Positions 1 to 5,155 of a stretch of 5,240 bases of DNA are shown piece after piece. The stretch's first letter is position 1. Each line of letters begins with the position of its first letter. Source of the stretch: JALZDI01 sp965653225 (lineage in GTDB: Bacteria; Actinomycetota; Actinomycetes; Propionibacteriales; Nocardioidaceae); the NCBI GenBank assembly GCA_965653225.1, contig CBFGZI010000185.1:1-5240 (forward strand). The letters run 5' to 3'. Below the pieces are notes generated by a model. That model had not been told where the DNA came from. It made no database searches and was given only the letters and a program-made list of their open reading frames with translations. A program made the translations under genes and the position numbers.

Positions 1-75
1 CCTCTAACTGCCCTCAGCGAAACGCCACCCCAAGACGACCGCAACCTCACAGGCAAACGACGAAGCGTCCCGCCC

Positions 76-103
76 TTCGGAACCCCACCAACGCGGCGAT
101 AAT
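76..103 (+). promoter_or_regulatory. Possible promoter for the YwaF-like gene
   Basis: GATAAT at 98-103 matches the housekeeping -10 consensus TATAAT at five of six positions, which stands out in GC-rich DNA. A weak -35 candidate, TTCGGA at 76-81 (three of six), lies 16 bp upstream. Transcription would begin near 110, giving a leader of about 44 nt. The -35 match is poor, so only the -10 carries weight. Confidence 0.35.
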
Positions 104-137
104 CGAAGAGAAGAGAGGGCAACAGCAACAACGCCCC

Positions 138-143
138 GAAGGA
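138..143 (+). promoter_or_regulatory. Ribosome binding site of the YwaF-like gene
   Basis: GAAGGA lies 10 nt before the ATG at 154. It supports that ATG as the start. The same bases form one arm of a 7-bp inverted repeat (CCTTCGG 74-80 with CCGAAGG 136-142). Confidence 0.6.
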
Positions 144-153
144 CGACCCGCCG

Positions 154-900
154 ATGTACGTCACCGATAGCGCGGCAAGGTTCCACGCATACGGAACCTC
201 CCACCTGGTAGTTCTCGCCATACTCCTGCTCGGCTCAGTCCTGCTGGTGAGATTCGCCCGGTCACACCCCGGCAAACACGGCGCCGACCGCCTGGGCAAG
301 GCACTCGCGCTCGCGATCCTGGCGTTCATGGTCCCGCCGCAGGTCCTCTACCTCACACCCGCGTACTGGTCGTTGCCGCGCACACTGCCGCTGACCCTCT
401 GCGACCTCGCCTGGATGGTGTCGGCCTATGCGCTCTGGACGCACCGGCGGTGGGCAGTCGCGCTCACCTACTACTGGGGCCTGACGCTGAGCACCCAGGC
501 GGTGATCACGCCCGACCTGGCCAAGGACTTCCCCGACCCGGCCTTCCTGGTGTTCTGGGCCATGCACCTGCTGATCGTCTGGGCAGCGGTCTACGTCACC
601 TGGGGCCTACGAGTCACGCCGGACTGGCGCAGCTACCGCACTGCGATCGTGCTGACCAGCGCCTGGGCCGTGACCGCCTTCGCGTTCAATGAGGTCGCCG
701 GCACCAACTACGGCTTCCTGAACGCCAAGCCGCCTACGGCGTCGATCCTCGACCTGCTGGGTCCCTGGCCGTGGTACATCCTGGTCGCGGCTGTCATCGC
801 CGTGACGGTATGGGCACTCGTGACCTGGCCGTGGGTGGCACTGGCGCGCCGTCGCGTTACGCCGTCACCTGCAGTGGCATCTGGCGGACCGCGATCATGA
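154..900 (+). CDS. TIGR02206/YwaF-family integral membrane protein
   Basis: A 248-residue polytopic membrane protein of the YwaF/TIGR02206 family, whose biochemical function is not established. Family hallmarks are visible: an N-terminal F-x-x-Y-G-T-S-H-L segment (10-18), LPLTLCDLAW (78-87), YYWGLTLSTQAVITPDL (106-122), and near the C terminus NYGFLNAKP followed by DLLGPWPWYIL (185-193, 200-210). Hydrophobic stretches near residues 15-34, 47-66, 78-95, 101-117, 129-150, 161-180 and 206-227 suggest six or seven membrane helices. The last 20 residues are polar and Pro/Ser-rich, so probably cytoplasmic. Length is normal for the family. The ATG is supported by GAAGGA 10 nt upstream and by alignment of the N terminus to the family as I remember it. 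The 3' end overlaps the convergent P450 gene by 44 bp. No functional link to neighbours is evident. Confidence 0.88.
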   Translation: MYVTDSAARFHAYGTSHLVVLAILLLGSVLLVRFARSHPGKHGADRLGKALALAILAFMVPPQVLYLTPAYWSLPRTLPLTLCDLAWMVSAYALWTHRRWAVALTYYWGLTLSTQAVITPDLAKDFPDPAFLVFWAMHLLIVWAAVYVTWGLRVTPDWRSYRTAIVLTSAWAVTAFAFNEVAGTNYGFLNAKPPTASILDLLGPWPWYILVAAVIAVTVWALVTWPWVALARRRVTPSPAVASGGPRS

Positions 901-2086
901 CCCACGGGTTCTGGTACTCGACCCCCGACCAGTCCACGGCGATGTCGCGGTAGCGGTCCATCAGCAGCCCGAGACCGATGCGGGCCTCGAGCCGGGCCAG
1001 CGGCGCGCCGATGCAGAAGTGGATCCCGTGCCCGAACGCGAGGTGTCCGGCGTCCGCACGGTGGATGTCGAACCGCTCCGGCTCGGCATACCTCCCCGGG
1101 TCGCGGTTGGCCGCGCCCACCCACGGGATGACCAGGCTTCGCGCCGGGATGACCTGGCCGCCGAGGCTCACCTCGCCGGTCGTGACGCGCCCGAGCCGCG
1201 GGAACGGCGAGCGGAACCGCAGCACCTCCTCGATCGCCGGCGGCAGCAGCCCGCGGTCGGCCCGTACCTCAGCGGCGGTGTCGGGGTAGCGGTCCAGGCA
1301 CAGCACCGAGTTGCCGAGCAAGGCGGTGGTGGTGATGTGGCCGGCCAGAAGCAACAGGCCGGCGAAGCCGACGATCTCCTCGTCCATCAGGCGTTCACCG
1401 TCGACCTCGGCGGTGGTCAGCCGGCCGATCAGGTCGTCGGTGGGACGCGTGCGTCGCATCCGGATGTGCTCGAGCAGGTAGTCGTTCATCTCCCGCATGA
1501 TCGGCGCGACCCGCGCGTTCATCTCCTCGCTGGGCAGCGTCTCGCTGGTGATGTCCTCCATGTCGAACAGCCCGTCCGCCCACCGCCGGAACACCGGCAT
1601 GTCGGCGGCCGGGATTCCCAGCAGCTCGGCGATCACCGTGACCGGCAGCGGGTACGCGAGCACGTCGACGAGGTCGAAGCGGTCCTGGCCACGGACCCGG
1701 TCGAGCAGCTCGGTGGTGATCGCCGCGATCCGGTCCTCCAGCCCCGCCACCACGCGCGGCGTGAACACCTGGCTGACCAGCCGCCGCAGCTTGCGGTGCA
1801 GCGGCGGGTCCATGCTCACGATGTTGCCGCGCCCGAACAGGTCGATATCCGCGTTCGCAGGGTTGAAGTCCCGGTCGTCGGAGGAGAACGTCGCGGGGTC
1901 GGACAGCACCCGCGTGACATCGGCGTGGTCGAACACGTGCCAAAAGTCGTGCTCCACACCCTCGCGGTCGGTCAGCGCCGTGCCCCGGTACACCGGTGCC
2001 TGCGCGCGCATGGTCCGGAACCACGCGAAGACTTCCTCGGCGGGGTCGCTTACTGGTGGCGCTGGGCGCGACAACGTGTCCGACAT
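857..2086 (-). CDS. Cytochrome P450 (bacterial class I, CYP113-like I-helix)
   Basis: A soluble haem monooxygenase of 409 residues, a full-length bacterial P450 with no membrane anchor. It should take electrons from a separate ferredoxin and reductase, neither of which is encoded here. Motifs, numbered from the chosen start: C-helix DPPLHRKLRR (93-102); I-helix AGHITT (248-253); K-helix ExxR as EVLR (287-290); meander NRDPGRYAEPERF (327-339); haem loop FGHGIHFCIG (351-360) with Cys358 as proximal ligand. At the I-helix position usually held by Asp/Glu there is Ile251, while the following Thr252 is kept. From memory this AGHITTT pattern occurs in the CYP113 group (macrolide hydroxylases such as EryK); that assignment is tentative and the substrate is unknown. 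I chose the ATG at 2086 because GGAGG lies 9 nt before it. A GTG at 2110 would add eight residues but has no good ribosome site. The gene diverges from the DUF427 gene. Confidence 0.95.
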   Translation of the reverse strand: MSDTLSRPAPPVSDPAEEVFAWFRTMRAQAPVYRGTALTDREGVEHDFWHVFDHADVTRVLSDPATFSSDDRDFNPANADIDLFGRGNIVSMDPPLHRKLRRLVSQVFTPRVVAGLEDRIAAITTELLDRVRGQDRFDLVDVLAYPLPVTVIAELLGIPAADMPVFRRWADGLFDMEDITSETLPSEEMNARVAPIMREMNDYLLEHIRMRRTRPTDDLIGRLTTAEVDGERLMDEEIVGFAGLLLLAGHITTTALLGNSVLCLDRYPDTAAEVRADRGLLPPAIEEVLRFRSPFPRLGRVTTGEVSLGGQVIPARSLVIPWVGAANRDPGRYAEPERFDIHRADAGHLAFGHGIHFCIGAPLARLEARIGLGLLMDRYRDIAVDWSGVEYQNPWVMIAVRQMPLQVTA

Positions 2087-2095
2087 GGCCGGTTC

Positions 2096-2100
2096 CCTCC
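2096..2100 (-). promoter_or_regulatory. Ribosome binding site of the P450 gene
   Basis: On the minus strand GGAGG (within GGGAGGGAA) precedes the ATG at 2086 by 9 nt. This decides the start over the in-frame GTG at 2110. Confidence 0.75.
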
Positions 2101-2134
2101 CGTGTGGCACGCTGTCCCCCCGGTGCCTGCCGCG

Positions 2135-2163
2135 ATTGTGCGCCCGTGGGTGATCCGGGGCAA
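2135..2163 (-). promoter_or_regulatory. Candidate promoter for the P450 gene
   Basis: On the minus strand, TTGCCC (2163-2158, four of six matches to TTGACA) and CACAAT (2140-2135, four of six to TATAAT) are separated by exactly 17 bp. Transcription would start near 2128 and give a leader of about 42 nt containing the ribosome site. The same bases form an imperfect inverted repeat (ATTGTGC 2135-2141 with GGGCAAT 2158-2164, five of seven positions), which could be an operator. Confidence 0.4.
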
Positions 2164-2235
2164 TGGCTACCTCGGGTGGGAGAGACTGGAAACGACGCCG
2201 AGATGGTCACGCCCGGCGCCGAGACCCGGCCGGTC

Positions 2236-2242
2236 GAGGAGG
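2236..2242 (+). promoter_or_regulatory. Ribosome binding site of the DUF427 gene
   Basis: GAGGAGG ends 6 nt before the ATG at 2249. This is a near-ideal site and fixes the start, although the reading frame stays open far upstream on this strand, antisense to the P450 gene. Confidence 0.8.
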
Positions 2243-2248
2243 CACCCG

Positions 2249-3007
2249 ATGAGCACTGAAGCCGACTCCCTGCGTGTCGAGCTGTCGCCCAAGCGCGTGC
2301 GCGCCCTGGTGGGCGGGCAGCCGGTCTTCGACACCCGGTCCGCGCTGCTGGTGTGGGAGCACCCGTACTACCCGACCTACTACATCCCCACCGACGACGT
2401 GCGGGCGGAGCTGGTGGAAGCGGCCGACAAACCGGGCCGAACGACCAACCCAGCGCTGGGGGAGGCCCGGGTCCTCGACGTACGCATCGGCGGGCAGCAG
2501 CGGCCAGGTGCCGCGCTGGCCTTTCCCGACGCGCGCGACGACACCCTCCGCCGGGCCGTACGCGTGAAGTGGGACGCGATGGACGAGTGGCTGGAAGAGG
2601 ACGAGCCGGTCTACGTGCACCCGCGCGACCCGTACAAGCGTGTCGACATCCTGGCCAGCTCACAGCACGTACGCGTCGTCGTCGACGACGTGACGGTCGC
2701 CGAGTCGGCCCAGCCACGCATCCTGTTCGAGACCGGGCTCCCGCCGCGCTACTACCTCCCGCCGACCGACGTGCGCATGGACCTGCTCGTTCCCACCGAC
2801 ACCGTCACCCGCTGCCCGTACAAGGGCGACGCGACCTGGTGGTCGCTGGAGACTCGCGGCCGGCGGTACGACGACCTGGCCTGGATGTACCGCGCACCCA
2901 CGCCGGAGAGCCAGAAGATCACCGGGCTGGTCGCGTTCTACAACGAGCGTGTCGACCTGTACCTGGACGGCGAGCTGCAGCAGCCTCCGCAGACTCCGTT
3001 CGCCTGA
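2249..3007 (+). CDS. Tandem DUF427 domain protein
   Basis: A 252-residue soluble protein with two copies of the DUF427 domain (Pfam PF04248, also called NTP_transf_9), whose activity is not established. The copies can be seen by eye: VRALVGG to PTYYIPTDDVRAEL (17-55) corresponds to VRVVVDD to PRYYLPPTDVRMDL (141-179). The second copy keeps the family signature, T-R-C-P-Y-K-G-D (187-194), then WWSLE (197-201), AWMYRAP (211-217) and ITGLVAFYNERVDLYLDGE (224-242). The first copy has TTNPALGE (65-72) at the CPYKG site. The linking part, KWDAMDEWLEEDE and HPRDPYKRVD (107-119, 124-133), is typical of two-domain members. No signal peptide or membrane helix is visible, so it should be cytoplasmic. 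The start is set by GAGGAGG 6 nt upstream. The gene diverges from the P450, and DUF421 follows after 94 bp with no visible terminator. Confidence 0.9.
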   Translation: MSTEADSLRVELSPKRVRALVGGQPVFDTRSALLVWEHPYYPTYYIPTDDVRAELVEAADKPGRTTNPALGEARVLDVRIGGQQRPGAALAFPDARDDTLRRAVRVKWDAMDEWLEEDEPVYVHPRDPYKRVDILASSQHVRVVVDDVTVAESAQPRILFETGLPPRYYLPPTDVRMDLLVPTDTVTRCPYKGDATWWSLETRGRRYDDLAWMYRAPTPESQKITGLVAFYNERVDLYLDGELQQPPQTPFA

Positions 3008-3089
3008 GTCGTCCCGATACACCCGGAGTTGTTCTGGACCGTGTAGCCTCCTGCCCAAGCCCCGGACCGCGAGCACCTTCGTGACGGAC

Positions 3090-3094
3090 AGGAG
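3090..3094 (+). promoter_or_regulatory. Ribosome binding site selecting a TTG start for the DUF421 gene
   Basis: AGGAG lies 7 nt before a TTG at 3102, an ideal spacing. The in-frame GTG at 3081 has no comparable site, and starting there would place this AGGAG inside the coding region. Confidence 0.6.
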
Positions 3095-3101
3095 TGGAGC
3101 C

Positions 3102-3548
3102 TTGGAGGCCGTCCTTCATGGCGTGGCGATCTACGTCGTGCTGATCCTGCTCTTCCGACTGGCCGGTCGGCGCAAGATGGAGGACGCCTCGCTCTCCGAT
3201 CTGCTGCTGCTCATCGTCCTCGGCGAAGGCATCCAGCAGGCGCTGCTCGGCCGGGAGAACCAGTCCTTGATCGTGATGGCGGTGCTGATCGTGCTGCTGA
3301 TCGGTCTCATCCGGATCTCCGACTTCCTCGGCATGCGGGCGCGCCGCGACGACGTGCGCTACCACAACGGCCCGATCGTGCTGGTGGAGGACGGCGAGCC
3401 GCTGCCCGAGCACATGGTCACGGCACGGGTGACCGAGCAGGACATCCTCAACGAGGCCCGTCGGGCGCAGGGCCTCGAGCGGATGGAGCAGATCAAGTAC
3501 GCCGTGGTGGACAAGACCGGCGACATCGCCGTCGTCCCGCGCTTCTAG
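3102..3548 (+). CDS. Short DUF421 (YetF-like) membrane protein
   Basis: A 148-residue protein of the DUF421/YetF family (Pfam PF04239 type), membrane proteins of unsettled function. Three hydrophobic helices are visible at about 3-21, 32-49 and 55-73, joined by the short charged loop AGRRKMED (21-28), which matches the GRR loop after helix 1 in the family. The C-terminal soluble domain (87-148) has the expected NGPIVLVEDGEPL (89-101), MVTARVTEQDILNEAR (105-120), a Glu/Met-rich segment and a final VVDKTGDIAVVPR (135-147). It is shorter than Bacillus YetF, which I recall as about 230 residues, but resembles compact actinobacterial members. I chose the TTG at 3102 because AGGAG lies 7 nt upstream and the family normally begins with a few residues before helix 1. 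A GTG at 3081 would add seven residues. The gene may be read through from the DUF427 gene and is followed by a terminator. Confidence 0.87.
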   Translation: MEAVLHGVAIYVVLILLFRLAGRRKMEDASLSDLLLLIVLGEGIQQALLGRENQSLIVMAVLIVLLIGLIRISDFLGMRARRDDVRYHNGPIVLVEDGEPLPEHMVTARVTEQDILNEARRAQGLERMEQIKYAVVDKTGDIAVVPRF

Positions 3549-3559
3549 CCAGACTTTCC

Positions 3560-3579
3560 GCCCGAACGGGCATTTTTTT
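3560..3579 (+). terminator. Intrinsic terminator after the DUF421 gene
   Basis: GCCC-GAAC-GGGC (3560-3571) can form a 4-bp GC stem with a tetraloop; a fifth C-G/G-C pair would leave a two-base loop. It is followed by A and seven T (3573-3579), 11 bp after the stop codon. The stem is short, but a T7 run is rare in DNA this GC-rich and is placed exactly as expected. It would separate DUF421 from the GH25 gene. Confidence 0.65.
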
Positions 3580-3582
3580 CGC

Positions 3583-3653
3583 AGTCCACCTCAGGAACCC
3601 TCCGGTACGGCCGATTGGCAGGGGAAGGCCACCCCCTGACCCGGAGGACTCCC
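3583..3653 (+). promoter_or_regulatory. Structured 5' leader of the GH25 gene with SD-sequestering potential
   Basis: CCTCCGG (3599-3605) is a perfect complement of CCGGAGG (3641-3647), which contains the SD of the muramidase gene. Between them CAGGGG (3619-3624) pairs with CCCCTG (3633-3638) around an 8-base loop. Alternative pairings also exist: AGTCC (3583-3587) with GGACT (3646-3650), and TCAGG (3591-3595) with CCTGA (3635-3639). This could form an RNA thermometer-like or ligand-responsive translational switch, or it could be chance in GC-rich DNA. I do not recognise a known riboswitch class here. No promoter is evident between the terminator and 3599. Confidence 0.35.
3643..3647 (+). promoter_or_regulatory. 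Ribosome binding site selecting a TTG start for the GH25 gene
   Basis: GGAGG lies 6 nt before the TTG at 3654. An earlier in-frame TTG at 3615 has no ribosome site, and starting there would put a stretch of polar residues ahead of the signal peptide. Confidence 0.75.
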
Positions 3654-5135
3654 TTGCTTCTCGCCGACCGCACCCGTCTGCGCAGTCTCGCCACCAAGGT
3701 CGTCGCCGGCACCGCCGCCGTCGCGTCGCTGCTCGGAGGTGCGGCCTACGCCGACACCCCCGGCATCGACGTCTCCAAGTGGCAGCACGACGGGCCCACC
3801 ACCTCACTGAACTGGGAGAAGGTCCGGGCCGACGGTGTGACCTTCACCTTCATCAAGGCCACGGAGGCCGCCAACTACACCAACCCCTGGTTCGCGGGGG
3901 ACTGGGAGGGCGCCCACCGCGCCGGCGTCTACCGCGGCGCGTACCACTTCGCCCGCCCGAGCGTGGGCTCCGCGGCCCGGCAGGCGCGCTACTTCGTTCA
4001 CCAGGCCGGCACCTTCGCCGGCCGCGGCGTGCTGCCGCCCGTGCTCGACCTCGAGTCCACCGGTGGCCTCGGCGTCGCGTCGCTGCGGGAGTGGACCCGC
4101 ACCTGGCTGCAGACCGTGACCCGGCTGACCGGCCGCAAGCCGATCATCTACACCTCCCCGTACTTCTGGGAGTCCGCGCTGGGCAACGCCTCGAACTTCA
4201 CCGACTACCGGCTCTGGATCGCCCACTACGGCACCACGCACCCGCGCGTGCCGGGCGGCTGGAAGACCTGGACCTTCTGGCAGCGCAGCAGCACCGGCCG
4301 CATCAGCGGCATCAGCGGAGCGGTCGACATCAACCGCTTCAACGGCACCCACGCCCAGCTGGCCGCGCTCGCGCACGCGGCAAGCACGGGCGGTGGCACC
4401 GACCCCGGAACCGGCACCAGTCCCGACCCGGGCACGCCCGGCACCGACGACGGCACCGGCGACCCGTCCACCGGCCCCGTTCCCGGCACACCCACGGAGC
4501 CGGCCCCGCAGCCGGCACCGGCGAAGACCGCCACCGCCGTGTCGCTGAACCTCAGCGCCGAAAGCGTCTTCTCCAGCCAGACGGTGGACTTCGCCGGCCG
4601 GCTGCGTACCACCACCGGTGAGCCGCTCGCCGGCAGGCACGTGGCGCTGTACCGGCGGGCCGGCGGCACCTCGACCTGGAAGAGGATCGCGACCCCCACC
4701 ACGGGGACCGACGGGCACTACGCCCTGTCCTTCTCCGCCAGCGGCTCGGCGGACTTCCGGGTGACCTACGCGGGCACGACCCGCTACGCCGAGTCGGCCT
4801 CGGCCCGGCGCAGCCTCACCGTCCGGCCGAAGATCCTCACCGCACCGACGCTGGCGGAGGACACGAGAGCGCGTCGCGGCCGGACCGCGAAGGTGTACGG
4901 CCACCTGCTCACCAGGTCGGGCCGGGCGGTCGCCGGCAGGACCATGTACCTCTACCAGCGACCGGCCGGCTCCCGCCGGTGGACGCTGGTGGAGCGCACC
5001 CAGACGCTGTCGCCGAGCGGGTGGTACCAGGCCTACGTGAAGCCGTCGCGCACCTCGACCTACAAAGCGGTGTTCAAGGGCGGCACGGCGTTCGCGCCCT
5101 CGGTGTCCAACGTGACCACCGTGAGGGTTCGCTGA
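3654..5135 (+). CDS. Secreted GH25 lysozyme (N-acetylmuramidase) with two Ig-like domains
   Basis: A 493-residue exported muramidase expected to cut the beta-1,4 bond between MurNAc and GlcNAc in peptidoglycan. The signal peptide has a basic N-region (R6-K15), a hydrophobic core at about 16-30 and an AYA-D cleavage site after residue 33. The GH25 domain (about 37-241) opens with GIDVSKWQ (37-44, Asp39), carries the catalytic DxE as VLDLES (130-135, Asp132 and Glu134) and ends with AVDINRF (223-229, Asp225); these match the acidic active-site residues of the family. A Gly/Pro/Thr/Asp-rich linker (245-290) follows, then two related beta-rich Ig-like repeats (about 294-391 and 392-493), each with an AGR-x-(V/M)-x-LY(R/Q)R core, probably binding or spacer modules. 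TTG 3654 is chosen from GGAGG 6 nt upstream and the position of the signal peptide. It could serve in cell-wall turnover or attack other bacteria; no phage genes are nearby. Confidence 0.93.
   Translation: MLLADRTRLRSLATKVVAGTAAVASLLGGAAYADTPGIDVSKWQHDGPTTSLNWEKVRADGVTFTFIKATEAANYTNPWFAGDWEGAHRAGVYRGAYHFARPSVGSAARQARYFVHQAGTFAGRGVLPPVLDLESTGGLGVASLREWTRTWLQTVTRLTGRKPIIYTSPYFWESALGNASNFTDYRLWIAHYGTTHPRVPGGWKTWTFWQRSSTGRISGISGAVDINRFNGTHAQLAALAHAASTGGGTDPGTGTSPDPGTPGTDDGTGDPSTGPVPGTPTEPAPQPAPAKTATAVSLNLSAESVFSSQTVDFAGRLRTTTGEPLAGRHVALYRRAGGTSTWKRIATPTTGTDGHYALSFSASGSADFRVTYAGTTRYAESASARRSLTVRPKILTAPTLAEDTRARRGRTAKVYGHLLTRSGRAVAGRTMYLYQRPAGSRRWTLVERTQTLSPSGWYQAYVKPSRTSTYKAVFKGGTAFAPSVSNVTTVRVR
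4386..4523 (+). repeat. Low-complexity Gly/Pro/Thr/Asp linker coding region
   Basis: About 46 codons encoding imperfect GT-DPGT/PGT units between the GH25 domain and the Ig-like repeats. The DNA is rich in ggcacc/cccgac repeats. It is a flexible extracellular linker and a likely site of length variation between strains. Confidence 0.7.
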
Positions 5136-5155
5136 CGCCGCGCCGTCGGGTCAGC
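5131..5155. terminator. Hairpin shared by two convergent stop codons, possible bidirectional terminator
   Basis: GCTGAC (5131-5136) and GTCAGC (5150-5155) are perfect complements. Inside them CCG (5138-5140) pairs with CGG (5147-5149), leaving one bulged G at 5137 and a six-base loop, so nine base pairs in all. The plus-strand stop TGA (5133-5135) lies in the left arm and the minus-strand stop (5151-5153) in the right arm. There is no T tract on either side, so termination may be weak or factor-assisted. Confidence 0.45.

Larger units (their letters stand above)
1..153. other. Upstream non-coding region of the membrane protein gene
   Basis: This stretch has no convincing gene. An open frame runs on the minus strand (204 to 4), but its product is Arg/Val/Ser-rich without any recognisable motif and it overlaps the start of the membrane protein gene, so I regard it as chance. 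The region is visibly less GC-rich than the rest of the window. It carries a -10-like hexamer and the ribosome binding site of the gene starting at 154, and presumably its promoter. What lies further upstream cannot be seen. Confidence 0.5.

Noticed and set aside
4..204. 66-codon open frame on the minus strand at the left edge
   Set aside because: It overlaps the start of the YwaF-like gene, has no motif and has no evident ribosome site. It is likely chance.
2136..2164. Forward promoter TTGTGC-17-GGCAAT for the DUF427 gene
   Set aside because: Each hexamer matches consensus at only about three of six positions. It occupies the same bases as the better minus-strand promoter and may just reflect the imperfect palindrome.
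1019..2248. Long open frame on the plus strand antisense to the P450, continuous with the DUF427 gene
   Set aside because: The P450 on the other strand has all family motifs. The antisense product is an Arg/His/Gln/Val-rich composition typical of the mirror frame of a GC-rich gene, and the GAGGAGG-ATG at 2249 marks the true start of DUF427.
1395..2717. 440-codon open frame on the minus strand
   Set aside because: It crosses two well-supported genes in the wrong frame, and its product is Arg/Ala/Gly/Pro-rich without motifs. It is a GC-bias artefact.
3008..3101. Promoter (TAGCCT as -10) between DUF427 and DUF421
   Set aside because: There is no acceptable -35 at 16-18 bp, and TTGTTC lies only 9 bp upstream. 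I could not support it.
3580..3653. c-di-AMP (ydaO) riboswitch before the muramidase gene
   Set aside because: That class often precedes cell-wall hydrolases in actinobacteria, but the 74-nt space is too short and its conserved blocks are absent. A covariance-model search (Infernal with the ydaO family) would settle it.
3804..4904. 366-codon open frame on the minus strand opposite the GH25 gene
   Set aside because: The GH25 frame has a signal peptide and catalytic residues, while the opposite frame is low-complexity Gly/Arg/Ala/Val. It is a shadow.
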